Origin: Embiotoca jacksoni
Taxonomy: Eukaryota; Chordata; Actinopteri; Embiotocidae
DNA: 64,000 bases
NCBI GenBank assembly: GCA_022577435.1
Contig: JAKOON010000002.1
Location: 1,178,001-1,242,000 of the forward strand
Direction: 5' to 3'
Both the position numbers and the translations under genes were made by a program. Below are positions 36,906 through 50,802 of this stretch, in pieces. The notes beneath the pieces were generated by a model that saw only the letters and a program-made list of their open reading frames with translations, had not been told where the DNA came from and ran no database searches. How positions within the stretch are numbered: position 1 is the stretch's first letter; the number at the start of each line of letters is the position of its first letter.

Positions 36906-37154
36906 CATATAAATGAACATGCAAGCCTTTGACAAATGAGATTAAGTTGATCAACGACAGGTACATCTTTTTTTGTATTTTACAGTATACTGAGTTTTGG
37001 TGTGACATCCCCACACTTGCTGGATGAATGCATACTGGGCATGCTATAGAGGTAGAGCATGCTCATTAAATACTTGCATGGGCCAAGTCAGCTAACTTCT
37101 GGTTAAAGCTATACCAACCAATGAAGACAAATCGATTGAATCATGTGACCCTGT

Positions 37155-37720
37155 TTAGGCTGAGTTCAGACTTCAGGCAAATCTGATTGTTTTCTCAAAT
37201 CCGATCTTTACGACAGATTGTCCGCACTGTTGTTTGCAAGTAAACAGATCACAGTCCAGATATCACCAGCCTATCTGCATGGGTTGCTGTGGTAACGACG
37301 TACACGCAGCTACGCTGATGACGCAGCTTCCTTGGACGGAGGCTGTCGATATGGAAGTGGCAGCGGACAGTTAATTGCAGATTCTGTCCATGGAGTGTTG
37401 TTGTCGGGAAATCGACACTTTCTGACAGCGCTCTGCTAGCGGTAACGTAGATTCTGCTCACTCTGAAAATGACGTTGTCATTGTGTGTCGCTCTTCGAGT
37501 GACGCAATAAATCTGATCTGAGCCAGCGGAGCGTCCGCAATGAAAGGCACCTGTAGAAATCCGATTGGAATCACATTTCAAACCACATCCACATGTGGTT
37601 TAGATCCAGACAGCAAAAATTGCATTTCATGTGTTTTTTGCTGTTCAGACTTTAAAAAAAAATCAATCAGAATACAATCTGGATATGACAAAAATCTGAT
37701 TTGATCTGATAGCCTTAGAA
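37155..37720. repeat. AATCTGATT-type MITE-like repeat
   Basis: GGCTGAGTTCAGACTTCAGG and CAAATCTGATTG at one end; AATCACATTTCAAACCACAT, TTTTTTGCTGTTCAGACTTT and AATCTGATTTGATCTGATAG towards the other. Multiple CpGs in the middle (37300-37530). No intact ORF. The pattern matches a hAT-like non-autonomous element seen in fishes. Confidence 0.6.
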
Positions 37721-38366
37721 TTTCGAAATGTTATCAGACCCGATGGATTAAATTTGGATAGTGAAACGAGTAATTTCTTGGGGGTTGTGACGCTCAAAGG
37801 AACTTATACACCATTTAAGAGCTGCGACAATCATGGCGGAGAAGGCTGGAAGGGAGCTTTTGACATAATGTCGAAAGGGATTTTGTTAATACTGTCACTG
37901 ACAGAAAGGGGAGTCTAAAGTTCTGCACTGCGGGTTTAAGTACAGAATCTTAAGTAATATTATCCACCAAAAAAACAAAACAACATCATTTTATGAATTC
38001 TTGGCAGTGTAACATCGTCACACTTTCTGGATTTAAAAAAAAAAAAAAAAAAAAAAACATTTTGCCTATGAACATTATTTCTGTTCATGTAAAGTAAACG
38101 ACTAATATATCAACATATTTGGCAGGAGACAGTGTTGCAGTAAAATGTGTGTGTGAGCTGTACTACACTATACAGGCGCGTGTGTCTGTGTGTTATATGT
38201 AGCATGTTAGTGAAAGTTAGGGAAAGTCTAGACTGCAGCCAAGTCTAAACCAATCTGTGGACGCGGACATCCAGACACACACACAGGCTGTCATCCTCCC
38301 AAAATGGACTGTGCTGCTCGGTGCTGTGCCAGATACATGGACTTATAATGCAGTTAAAACACGCAC

Positions 38367-38370
<4 letters not shown>

Positions 38371-38461
<91 letters not shown>
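38371..38461. repeat. (AC)n microsatellite, 91 bases
   Basis: Uninterrupted AC run; faces a (GT)n array 180 bases away. Confidence 0.98.
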
Positions 38462-38464
<3 letters not shown>

Positions 38465-38638
38465 CATTCGATAGCCTATGTGTGTCAGTGTAATAAATCA
38501 TGTAAAGCAGGTTGCCGGTTGTTGCTGATGCTACAGTCTCCGTCTGCTCCACATGATTAGGAAGAGGATCATGTGGAGAATCTCCATATGTCTGCTTCAC
38601 GTTGGGCTTCCAAACCCCTGGGGAGGATGTGTCTGTGT

Positions 38639-38640
<2 letters not shown>

Positions 38641-38712
<72 letters not shown>
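38641..38712. repeat. (GT)n microsatellite, 72 bases
   Basis: Uninterrupted GT run, complementary in orientation to the AC run at 38371-38461. A shorter (GT)n follows at 38764-38783. Confidence 0.98.
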
Positions 38713-38715
<3 letters not shown>

Positions 38716-39370
38716 TCCATGACCAAACCAGTAGGTATCCCCGCATGCATCCTATCTGTGTGCGTGTGTGTGTGTGTGTGTGTTTTCCTGTGAATATTCC
38801 ACTCGCACCAATGCATGCTGCAGGTCCCCGGTGTATTTGAGTATGCAAGTTCAATGTTTCAGTGTTTGGTGAGGGGCTACATAATGCAAAAAGAGACAGT
38901 AAGATTGAATGGATGAGTGTACATCTACTGCTGGCTAATTTTCTCTGTGATTTATTACCCTCGACTATCCCAGTCACAACCAGCTGCGATACATATACAC
39001 ACACTTCCCTACTGAGAATGCTAAATACAATGGTAGCCGGCCTGCAGGTTCTCAATCACAGATAGATCTTCTGTCTGTTCATCCTTTGTATTCATGTTTT
39101 CATTCTCAGTTGTTTTACATTAACACACGAGGTGCAGAGTAATATGAAGTAAAAGGACAAAGTTGCAAGTATAGAGGGAAGGTCAGAAAAAAACATTTGC
39201 ACCTGGGACAGAAGACCACATCAGTGTGCTTAGAAGTTATTAAGCTTTTTAAAGCTGCACTGATTAACATTTAAATTTTAAAATATGTCAAATTACATTT
39301 TGCAATGTAAAGAGGATTGCTAGTGACAAAGGCCAGTTCTGCACTTCAGCTCAACTCTACAGAGCTTGTT

Positions 39371-39738
39371 AGGAGAGCCCAACCGATACTGGATTTTTGG
39401 GGTTGATGACAATACCAATATTAGAAAGTAAGCACATTATGGTATTGATATATTGTCTGAAATGTGTCTATTAAATGCTTGTGACAAAGATATAGAGGAA
39501 GAAAGCAGGATTATTTTGCAGTTTAATGATACACTTTATCAAAAATGGCATTGGTGCACTGAAACAGTCAAGTTCACTGGGAATGTAATCATTTCAAATT
39601 AATATAAAAAAGGGCAATTTCTAAATTACCCCAAGAATCTTTTCGTGCACTCTGTTTTGTAAAAAAAACAATTTATCCGTGACAGGTCAATATTGGCCAA
39701 TAAAATGGTCAAACAAATAAACCGGTTGGACGCCTTTG
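39371..39738. repeat. GAGCCCAACCGATAC-type MITE-like repeat
   Basis: The left end AGAGCCCAACCGATACTGGA and the reverse complement of the right end (AAGGCGTCCAACCGGTTTAT) are imperfect inverted repeats. The interior has CAATATTGGCCAATAAAATG. This 'pseudo-palindromic CCGATA' type is common in fish. Non-coding. Confidence 0.6.
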
Positions 39739-40476
39739 GACCTTGCAACTTAACTGTTTGCTTCAGTCTCATCACTTTCATCAACGTAATTTACAGCTCA
39801 AGCTGGGAAGTGTTTTCTAGCAGACTGTAACCTAACAACTGATGAACTTACTAACTAAAGAGTGGGTGGGAACAATGTTTGGCATATTAACTTTGCAAGA
39901 CCTTAATTTGTCAAAAGTGAGATTTTAAAATGTGAAAAGTGTGCGCCTTGTTTTTCTGCCTCTATCCTGATTTGTCGGAGGAATTGTAACAGCGTTGCAT
40001 TATTAACTTTGGGTCAGCTACAGATTCTTTAATAATTATTAGATCCTATTCTTGCCTGAAAACTGCTGTCCAACTGAATAGATATATCTGAAAACCAACA
40101 TTGCACAGCTGAACAACTTTGCAACCAATCCCTATTGTCCCACGTCCTTCCACCCTCTGCTGTAGCTAATCTCAGCACATTCACTTTTTCAGGGATCATG
40201 ATTTCCTTTTTTTTTTCAGCATCATTTTCTCAAACATGCTCATCTTTTATATTCCAAATACATTCTCCCTCCATCTGTTTCTCCCTCATTTGTTTGTTTT
40301 CCCTGGTCTGCTTGCTGAGCTTAGTCTTCCTTTCCTCCCCTCTGTTTTTTCTTTATTCTCTTTCTACTTCCTCCATCACACTCTTTGTTGCATCGTCATT
40401 GTCTGCTCCTAATTCCCTCACCTCCTCTTCGTCTCTCGCTTTGTCTTTTTTTTTGCTTCCTTCTTTTCCATTTGCC

Positions 40477-40478
<2 letters not shown>

Positions 40479-40553
<75 letters not shown>

Positions 40554-40574
40554 TGCGTGTGTGTGTGTGTGTGT
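40479..40574. repeat. (GT)n microsatellite with CTGC interruption
   Basis: GT run to 40552, a short CTGC break, then GT to 40574. A T/C-rich stretch of about 240 bases precedes it. Confidence 0.97.
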
Positions 40575-40937
40575 CCGTCAGTCTACTACACCGCTGCAAT
40601 TCATCATCATTTTATCTACAGCTCCCTTAATTGGATCCTATCACAGTCCCACCTGACGAGCAGAGAGGCGGGGGGTGGAGGGAAGGAGACTTACTCACTC
40701 CACCTAACCACACCACGTGGATGTCTGCACATGGGCGAGCACAGAAAAACACACACACACTTTACTCTCTCATGTACACAAAAACACACACACTTTACTC
40801 TCCTATGTCTAGCTTCATCAACAGCTGCAAGGTTGTGTTGAGACCTGTACTTTCCCTCTTTACCTGAGTCCTGCAGAGATAACATTGGGAATTTACAAAA
40901 CATTAAAGTGGAGGGAGTAATGAAGAAATAGATACAC

Positions 40938-41053
<116 letters not shown>

Positions 41054-41949
41054 CCATTCGGTTTTGCCAGTGACTCCGAGTTTTGCTGAGAAAGGCCTCT
41101 GTCCTCCAGCATCAGCAACTTTCAGCTGTAGTGGTGGTGTAGTAATGAGTGTATTTGAGTGTATCAAACACCGGAGATCCAATCTGCACGCTGCTATTTC
41201 CTGGAGTAAGTGTTGGTTTTGGAAGTGTGGGAGGCTTTCAGAGCACACTTAAAATCCAGCAGAGCAGAAGAAAAAAAAAAATCAGATCTGCAGCAAATTC
41301 TTCAAGAAAAACATTTGTCTGCGTAATATGCTTCAGAATTACTGATTTTATAATGTCAATGATGGAAGGAGGAGCTTGTGTGTGTGGGTCCCATCATGCC
41401 CAAGCTATTGAGCTGTCAATCAAGCTAATTCAAAAGTAAAAAAAAAAAAAAATTCCCTTTAGAAAAAGACTTCTGCTTCTGACTTTGACCAAGTTATTCA
41501 AATATTCAACTTGACATACAGCAATTACTATTTTTGCAGGTTTTTCTCTGTTGAATAGGCCTTTAAGTAGTCAGGTCACTGCGGACATATCTGCCAAAAA
41601 AGTACTAATAACAACCTGAAAAGTCAAATCTAAAAGAACACTCGCTTGCACGAAGCAATTACAGAGACACAAGCGACTAATATGCACAAATTACCTTTCC
41701 AAAGCACAAAAGCACCTCAGGAGCTATCATTACGATCCGTAAATCAACTTCAATAATATGCCCCAGAACAATTTTTTTGTGTCACGATCCAACATCAGAC
41801 GCAGAAAGACTTCTAAGATCACAGTGATGGAGCTCAATGTTTCCCTTTGTAGGGAGAAAGTGGGCGATCCGCTAGAGTTCAAAAACAGCGAGCGGTCGCA
41901 AATCAGTGATGTGTTTCGAGCTCGGTGGTGATGTGGAAGTCAGCTAAAT

Positions 41950-42290
41950 GACCCGGAGCTGCTGACAAGTGTGTGACAGGCTGAAGAAAAGACTGCCAGC
42001 GAACCTGCCACACACTGGCTCCTGCTGCCTTTTAACTGCGGAGGACTCACTATTGGACCTATCACTGTGAGGGAGTGCTGTGGTGTACGCCTCGCATGTT
42101 AATCATATGTCTCGTTAAGTTAAGTCATAATTGGTGTCGTTAAAATGCCTCCCCTTTGCCTCCTGCCCTGATTGGAGCTGAGGAAATTAACATTGCTGAA
42201 ATGGTTGCTCCCTATTAGTGCTGACAGTTTGACTGAGGGCTGAGAGGTAGGAATGAGGAGTGGGAATGAGGAGAGTGGCTTTGCGACAGC
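41950..42290. promoter_or_regulatory. Repeat-free block upstream (plus side) of an exon boundary, candidate enhancer
   Basis: Repeat-free sequence with GCATGTTAATCATATGTC, TTAAGTCATAATTGG and GATTGGAGCTGAGGAAATTA. It lies 230-560 bases downstream of the 42516-42716 exon in transcript sense. Conservation not testable here. Confidence 0.2.
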
Positions 42291-42515
42291 CAGTCCCTGT
42301 GGCCATATGTCTCAGTTTGAAGTTTTTTGCCACACCAGTCCATTACTGCCTTTCTCTGTGTCTCACTGCAGCTAACCAGCTGTAAAGCCTGCTAATGGAT
42401 ATACCAGGGCTGTCCCGAATGGATCAGCTGACATGGCAGAAGATTTCAACAATGCAACATGCTGTAATTTAACTGCAAAGCTTTGGTGCCCATGGATGTG
42501 TGCTTTTGTCCTTAC

Positions 42516-42716
42516 CGTGGTCTTCTGACACTGGATGCTGGTGCTGTTGAACCTCAGAGCTGGGACGCTGTGCGTGTTGCCCTGGATGTGGAAGATGCAC
42601 TCATAGTTTCTCTGTCCGGACTGAGGCTGGGGAAGGTTCTGGGCCAGCAGGGTGATTGGTCTCATGACTCCAGCGGGGATATAGATCTGGGTGGAGGGAA
42701 GGATCTGAGGACACTC
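42516..42716 (-). CDS. plxna1: Plexin-A1 exon, first IPT-like domain (part 1)
   Basis: Internal exon of exactly 67 codons, phase 0 at both ends. The minus-strand acceptor is ttatctgcag and the donor gtaagga. It starts ECPQILPSTQIYIPAGV and contains NLPQPQSGQRNYEC, a block strongly conserved in A-type plexins, then VPALRFNSTSIQCQ near the end. The FNST stretch gives an N-glycosylation sequon. It forms most of the immunoglobulin-like (IPT/TIG) segment between PSI 2 and PSI 3 of the extracellular stalk. It lies 17.4 kb downstream of the PSI 2 exon and 12.0 kb upstream of the next one. I see no extra exon in the 17.4 kb gap, and the protein alignment to plexin-A1 needs none. A longer apparent reading frame runs into the intron on both sides; the splice sites and family match fix the true ends. 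Confidence 0.96.
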
Positions 42717-45669
42717 CTGCAGATAAGAAAAATAACAAAATAGAGATTGTGACCAAAAAAGAAAATAGAAAACGTCAGTGGGATGCAGTTCTGGGAGGAG
42801 AACAAGTTCTGGAAATGTTGCTGAAAAGACAGTGACAAAAAAAACGGACGTCTTTTTCAGCAACAGTGAAAAATCCAGATCCAATAGAATCAAAGATGCA
42901 TTAAATTTACGACTAATTTTAACTGAAAAGTCATAATTATGAATTAAGTGGCACCAAATCGTACATTTTGGGCATCAAGGTCTCCCTAATGACCACGTTT
43001 ATTAATTGTTTTTCTTTCCAAGATCATCCAACCACATCAGACTTTGTTCCACGTACATTCCTGCCTGCTTTGTTCTCACACTGGAAGATATTTGAAGAAT
43101 CAACCAGCCTAAAACGTCCATTTGCAAATGATCAGAACTTTTAAGGATCAACTCTGCATATTGAAAGCGGCAGTTACTGGTCACAAGGAGTTCATGCCAT
43201 TTTAAATCCAACCCCCTTTCACATATTAATGAGGCTTTTATGGATATTAGGCCTGTTTTTTTCCTAAAAGAATCCACCAAAGGATATTGTAATTCTTTCT
43301 GCGAGACGCTGCCTGAGGCGCCGTCTCTCAGCAGCACGGACAGTACTAATTCTACCAGGCTGCACTGCAAAACAGCTACAGTATAACAGATTAGAGTGGG
43401 AGATGACTGAAGGGTCAGCACCTCCATTCAGCGGCTTTATGCTGCTCTTCAATCAATAGAAATTTGGCTAGAACAGTTGCTTTGTTCCATATTAACTGAG
43501 GCAAATTGAAATGTCTAAGCGGTTTTTCAGCCTTAAGTGAATCAAAAGACAATATGCAGCTGTCAGCAGGAATCCATGTTACATCACTGCACACGCCCGA
43601 CAATGAATTTGTAATACAAACTGTTTTTATCTGCTCCAATAAATGAGATGCAGTTACATCATGTTTCTGTGTAAGGATTGGTACGACTTTATTTACATTT
43701 AAGACATACACTCTATCAGTATGATGACTTTAGATTCACAATTAGTTTCAAGGGAATGATATAAGTGTTGTTGTTGTTTTTTTTTTACTGACGATACAAC
43801 AGTGATTTATCTGATAATATATTGCTCTAAAATGCTGAATATTTCTCTCGTGGGAAAGTCTAAATAATCTCACTGAAAGGCTTGTTACACAATTTTCTGC
43901 AGTGTAAGTCGGTAAAAAGTGCTTCTACAATATCATAAAGTCTGACTGGGTTATATGCACAAATGTTTTATATTCCTGTGGATATTCAGTAAATAATCAT
44001 AAAGGCCGTACACATACTGAACGAGGATTTCCAAATTCAATCATATTCCACTTAAAGCACCATCAGGCAAACTATCATTTTCCTATTAGGACAGCAAACG
44101 TTTATATCTGTAGTGATAAATCAGTGGCAGCTGTGTGCTATTTAATCAGGGATGACTAGCTAAAGTTAGACCATACCAGCAGCCTCTTATTGCAGAGGAA
44201 TCTCAATATGAGTATAGCCTGCATGTGATGGGGCACCGTCTCGTAGAACAACAGTAAGGACTTGTGGACCGGCCTGGAGATGGCAGAGAAGATGGAGTGA
44301 GGGAGGAAATGTTCGGACAGAACAGCACCCAGAGGTTCTTTGTGAAAACATAACACAGAAAGAGGTGACAGCACCGGCAGCATATGTTAAGGTGCAGGGT
44401 GAAATGGCAAAGATCGGATTCTTTGGAGATTGTCATAACAAGCATCACGTCTTTATTATTTATAATTCAACACCCATTATGTCATTCGTATGTGTAGTTA
44501 AAACAAATTATGATTTTAGTCCAAAAACAAATAGATAAAACAGTGTGGAATGACATGGGAAGTTAAACATTTTGAAACTAATTTAAAAAGGGGGGAAGAC
44601 ATTATTAACGCCCACAGCACAAAGAGGAACTGCAGCACACGGATTATTTAAAATAATGTGCAAAAAAACTGATGTTTTGACCTCATCAGATTGCAGTGAA
44701 CCGGACCACAAATGTCCCCGGATAACTGGTTGATACAAATTTTAGATCTAATCACCAAAGCCAGCGTCCAAGCACGACACCTTTGAACACTGTCAGAAAT
44801 AAAGAACAGAGTAGTTATTATATAGTCACTGACGTGCTTCTGTCAATGGAAATCTGAAAATAATTTTGTATCCTCATTAAGTCCCTTTCAGCTTCAGTGG
44901 CCAGTAGTTTTTCAGATGAACAATGAAAAAAATGTGAAATGTGAAACACGTCATGCATCGCAACAAACTCATAGAAAATTATCCTCCAGCAACGTTGAGC
45001 TTTTAGCAGCTTGTAGCTAATTGTTTTGGTTTTCGGGGTCCACAAATGATGCTGTAATCATCTTCGTGTGGAGCTGCAGCAGCTCGCTGTTTTTAGAAAA
45101 ATCATCTGATAAAAACTGTGAATGCCACAAAGAAGATATATATGAAAGAACAAACCGTGAAAAACAGAAGAATCAGTGCAGTTTTAAAGTTATTTATAAA
45201 TACCTTGTATCACATCGTGACTGTCATTAGAACTGATTATTTTACTCAATGTAATGACTTTACCAACATGTCTTGGTCCACTTTATGACCACAGATGGGT
45301 AATATGAAGGAAGCTGGGTTGAACAGTTTTTTATTTATTTTTTTCAGAGAGGGATGGAGAGGATGAAAGAAATCAGGAAAGAGAAGACAGAGAAGAGATC
45401 AAATCAATGCCAGCGAGCCCATTGAAGCAGATTCTCAATTAGTGAGGTTGACAGTTAAAATTTAAAGTGTTCAAATATGGCAACTGACTGCTAACGAACT
45501 GCTTCTGGCCTTTAATAAAATGGGAAAACAGGGTGGGAAGAGTGTGTTTGTGAGTTGATCCCCTGAATGTTTTTTTAAAGTTTAAAGTAGAAGTCATTGT
45601 TGATGTTTTAAGGAGCGCAATCAAGCATTGGCTACAAGTGTGCATGGAAATCCTGTTTAACTGCCACAC

Positions 45670-45673
<4 letters not shown>

Positions 45674-45721
<48 letters not shown>
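45674..45721. repeat. (CA)n microsatellite, 48 bases
   Basis: First of two CA runs separated by about 95 bases. Confidence 0.97.
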
Positions 45722-45725
<4 letters not shown>

Positions 45726-45813
45726 GCTATGGTCTGTTCCTTATTACTGATGCATCAGAGTCAGAATAAAAAGCGCAGTCTGACATTCCTCTGAGGAACA
45801 TTACAATACGTAT

Positions 45814-45814
<1 letters not shown>

Positions 45815-45871
<57 letters not shown>
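45815..45871. repeat. (CA)n microsatellite, 57 bases
   Basis: Second of two same-orientation CA runs in this interval. Confidence 0.97.
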
Positions 45872-45875
<4 letters not shown>

Positions 45876-46721
45876 CATCCAGGCATCCCCCACATACGGC
45901 CTGCATACAGTATATATAGTACAAAGACACACAATTGTACCAAGGGATAAAAGAAGAAAGAGAGGGAGGGAACAAAAGATTGGGGAGCAGAGGATTGTGG
46001 GAGCTGTTTCATTAGGAGTGGTGACAGGTGTCACAGCTGAGTCTGCATCAGATAGTGATGCGGTTCTACACAATGAGACACAACAATCTCTTTACCTGGG
46101 GGATTCTTCTAATCCCTCTCTCTCCTCTCTTCCTGTCGCTCACACTTGATCTTTTTAACATTCTCTGTAGCTTTCTTCTTCTCTTCTTCCCTCTCATTGT
46201 CGTCTTGTTTTTGAACCTTTTTTTTTTTTTTTTTTTTTCCTTTTTTGCAGGGATAAATGTTAATTGAATTTACATCCTTTTTCCAGGGTGCTTCCCATTC
46301 ATGACTACTGGATAGTTCTTGCTACAGAAATGGCTTGTAGAGATCTAAATTTACTGCACTGAGAGTCAGGGATGAAGTGTGATGCAAAGGATGAGCAGCG
46401 ATAAACCACTGGATAAGAAAGGGTGAGGGAGGTGAAGCGAGAAGGAAGCAGGGGAGGAGCTGAGGAGGCGAGGCGAGGTCTTGGGAGCCACACACCCGTT
46501 TATTAAAGCGGGAGGGGATGAGAGTCGAGGAGGTCAGGTTCGCAACAGAGCGAGGCAGGGGTGGAGCTCGGCAACATGGGAGTCACACACACCGCCTCTA
46601 TCTCTCCAAACTAGCCAGACCAGCCCAGCAATACATGCACACAGACACACAAACTATGTTACATTGGAATAGATGCGCCCAAAATACACATTATAGACCT
46701 ACAAATCAAATACAAACATTT

Positions 46722-46724
<3 letters not shown>

Positions 46725-46777
<53 letters not shown>

Positions 46778-46794
46778 ACTCTCTCTCTGTCTCA

Positions 46795-46869
<75 letters not shown>
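46725..46869. repeat. Compound (TC)n / (AC)n microsatellite, about 145 bases
   Basis: TC run to 46790 with a few CACT interruptions, then AC from about 46796 to 46869. It is the largest compound microsatellite here. Confidence 0.97.
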
Positions 46870-46872
<3 letters not shown>

Positions 46873-49271
46873 CAACAATCCACAGTGAAATCTGCCCTCT
46901 GGCTCTGTGCAGTAAGCCAGTGTTTAGGCCTGTGGAGTATTTAACAGTAGCCTTGGGGCCAAACACAGATACTGTGATCAAACATGGGAAGGTAAGCCTT
47001 AAGAAAAAAAAATTGGTTTGAGTTGCTCCTCCACACTACATGTGTGAAATCTCTTCTAGGTTTCTGTGAGCTGCTTCTTTTTGTAGGCCTAGATACAGTA
47101 CTTTACTCTGCTCCAGTTTTGGAAAATGTTTAATTTCTTATTCACATCATGGCTATTTGGAATTATAAAAATGGAACAAACAAACGTCCCATGTTTTTAA
47201 GTATGCTTTCTGTTTACATTAGAACAACAGCTGAATTGATGTGAAGAAATGCCATTAAGGTTTAGTGGTCTTATCTCACACCCAAACCAAAGCAGCGCCA
47301 AGTCCAACACAAGTGTCTGTGCTGGTTTCAGACAGACGCAGTTTTCACTTTCCTGTCCGGTGCCAACGTTGTTAAAATAGCAAACGTACTTGCGGCAATC
47401 TGAGCGCTCATGGGGGTGTTGGTCTGAAAATGAGGTGTGTTCAGACACATTGCTGTCTCAAGGCAGGGGAAAGTGATTGTGCAATTAACAATCAACAACC
47501 TGGTCTTAAGTATGTTACTGTTATCTTAAGGGAGCATTATTAAGAGTAATATAATATAATTAGTAATATAATGTTAGAAAAATTACTCAGAGGCTGGATT
47601 CAAAATCAAACATATCGGACATTTATTCTTGCAAGAAGGAGCAAATACATGTACACTCAAAGAAGGATGTCCAGCATTGCTCGAAGTCTCTCCTCCATAG
47701 TTCAGCTTATATACAGTGTGACAAACAGTTGCCAGTCACCCCCATTCCCTCTGTATATCTGATTTTGTAGATAGTACTGAGTGAGGTACTGCAATGATTA
47801 TCCTGTAGATGTGTCAGGTCCAGGTTCCAAGATTTGTGCGCGCTGTCTAATTAATGTGGCTTACTGCAATACTTAAACAGAAGCGAGCCCTCATTGACTA
47901 AAGTATTTACCTGTGCTTTTCCTGACAAGACAAAACGTCTGCTATATTACGTGATATAGCTATGAATGTAAAGACTGCAAAAGTCACCGAACTGTCTTGT
48001 TACAACTCTAGAGAAGAGGTGGCTGCTAAACTATTAACTTTTGGTACTAAAAAACAGTTTATATCACAGACCAAACTTAATACTGATATGAGGACAGTTA
48101 CAACTGCATTTGATTGGTGATGTTTAGGTTTATTAGTGAAGCTAAATAAGAAAATTAACTTCTTAATAACTGTAAACTTTGAACTGAAAAAAGTGATTCA
48201 AAGCTGCGATTCATAGTTTCCGGTTGAAATGACCTGATGTTATGTTTGAATAAAATGACTGAAAGAGTTTTCCTTGCTTGATAGAGGAGCACTGTTTGGG
48301 TATATATGAGATTCAAGACGTCAGTGTTTCAGTCGTTTCTCTCGGAAAGTTCTTAGTACTATCAACAGTGATAGAACATCGTGTTTATTTTCCCACGACT
48401 CAGTCGGATGGGTTACTTCTATCATCTCACCCCCACGTTTCTCCTTCGGTCTCTCTCAATCTCAGTTTCTCTACACTTCTTACCATCTGATCTACCCATA
48501 GCCCCCTCCCCCCTTTCTACCTGCTCTGTGGTTTATTTAACCACGACGATGCCTGCAGTCATGAACTCCAGCTGTCTTGGACGCTCTGCTGCGTGTTCAT
48601 ATTGACGTTTCACCTCCTCCACATCCTCCCTTTTCTCACTCGCTTCTCCTTTTTCCCTTTCTGAAAACTCTCTTGTCCTGATTCCATCTGCTCCACTCTT
48701 CACTGACTGCTGGGACGGGATGTTGTAGTGATAAAATACTTGGAACATTGAGCAGCTCGTCCAAACAGAGGTCAGTGAGACGGAAAGGAAAAAAAGAATA
48801 ACATGTTTATAAAGTTGAATTATGCTGATGCTTTGTTTGTAAAAGACAAAGAAGCAAGTTATTTGATGTGATGAGTCAAAGACTAAAATAAAAATGGCAT
48901 TTATTTGATTTATATTTAGATCTGACACACCTGGAGTCATCATACATATTGTTTACTCTTTTTCCCCTCCCTTCTAATTGCTTTTTCTTTTTTTTTATCA
49001 GGATGGAGACATTACATCTATGGTGATGTCAGAGATGAAGCGAGAGCCCCGATTGGCTGCTGGCCGCCACCAATGAGGCACAGACAACCTCCGAGTATGA
49101 TGGATGAGGGAGCCTGTGTGTGTTTGTCTATGTGTGTGTGAGTGTTCGGAGGGGTTTGGTGGTGGTGGTGGTGGTGGGGGGGGGGGTCCACCAATGTAGA
49201 GGGTCCCAACGGATCGGCGTTACAGTCCAATGAACCGTTTCAGAAAGGAGGGGGCGAGACCCCATCGATCG

Positions 49272-49275
<4 letters not shown>

Positions 49276-49315
<40 letters not shown>
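49276..49315. repeat. (CA)n microsatellite, 40 bases
   Basis: Uninterrupted CA run; about 100 bases before it lies a GGT-repeat and G run (49158-49186). Confidence 0.96.
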
Positions 49316-49317
<2 letters not shown>

Positions 49318-50802
49318 AGAGAGAAAAGGACCTGGTATGATGACCACATGTCCCAGGAGACAGAGAGGAAGAGTCATCTGTTGAACAATGTCTCAGTTTT
49401 GGACACTAATACAGTTATACCCTTAGAGAATAAATGTAACAGAAAATAACACACTCGCGCAGCACATGTGCGATGGATCGTGCTCCTAATCCCAATATAT
49501 TTCTCCATTCAGTCAACACACAGACAGTTCATGAGGCTGTATCTACACAAATCTCTTCAAACACGTTCTCCTATTCAAAGAACTCTTCCTCGCCACATGG
49601 TCCTTTTTTTCTGCATTAACAAGTTTTTATTTATTTCTCGGTGTCTGACTTTTATAACCCCACATCTTTATCAGTGCATATATTTAAACATCCTGCTATT
49701 TCTGCTGTATTGAGAGATCACGGTATACAATGAGACGCCCTCCCCAGAGGCAGCCTAGATGCACTAAACGCTGTAGATCTCTTCATGTAAAAACCTGAGA
49801 AAAGAGGTCAAACGAAGGCCAGACATTAACTGATATCTATCAGCCGCACTACGATACTCTTGTGGGTTTCGTTGCTCCAGCATAATAATGTTTGATATGT
49901 GGCTTGTGTACTGCCCATATGTAATCTAGTTCAGTGTTTGTTGACATGTGAGCAACACTGTTCCTCCTTCGTCAGCATTGTACAACTACTTGGTCTTTTC
50001 CAGCCGTTTTGACAAAAGCTAATTGGATAAAATTATCCCTTGTCCATTAATGGCTAATGGAGTTATTTAGAGTGCTCCCACTTTAGCTTTGCTGCTAAAT
50101 GTTAATGCCATGCTGTTTTTGCACTGCACTTCAATTACATCATTTGTTGCTCAAACACTGACTGACACACTCTTACTTTTGTTATTGTTCTGTTCTTTCA
50201 AACAATTCACCAACAAATATTCCCCCTCAGTGTGCACATGTGGATTCTTCTCAGAAATTACATATCAGGGACGAAGCTTTTTAGTTAATGAGGCTCCATG
50301 AATTTGATGAAAGATACTAAGTGATAGTGAAAGATACTCGTTATCCTGCAGGAAGCACCAGAAGGTTGCAAAGTACCACTCATTTTATGAGGCAGCCTTA
50401 TCCCTCTGACACCAGTGACAAAAACATATCCGTCGTCATGTAAAATAAAGGAGGCCGATCCATGTGGGGGATTTCAAATATGGTTCTGGTACACTTTATC
50501 TTCTTTTAGCTTTGCTTTTGGTCTCTACCAATACCTGTGGGAAATATTTGGCTCTTTAGCTTCTAAATGCTCCGATATCACCAGCTAACTGTGACACTCT
50601 TTTGGTTGACACTAAAAAGACACAGCACTTTGAGTCTTTAGAGTTTTTTGGTGAAAATAGAAACAATGCAGGCCGGACAGCAGCAGTCGTTAAAACTCAC
50701 TATCTGCAAGTTCAGGTAAAATTTTCTACGGAGCGACACCTTTTACATTGTTGACACATTGTTATTATATATATATATATTTATAGATATATCCGGTTAC
50801 TT

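Noticed and set aside
38343..38816. Long apparent ORFs of poly-Cys-Val or Thr-His (also at 8652-9023, 12083-12622, 15055-15450, 30934-31316, 40479-41248, 45727-46073 and 46518-47021)
   Set aside because: They are (CA)n/(TG)n microsatellites read in frames without stops; no protein family and no splice context.
40135..40656. 173-codon plus-strand ORF with a hydrophobic Ser/Phe-rich start, resembling a membrane protein
   Set aside because: The hydrophobic part comes from a T/C-rich low-complexity stretch and the rest is a GT array.
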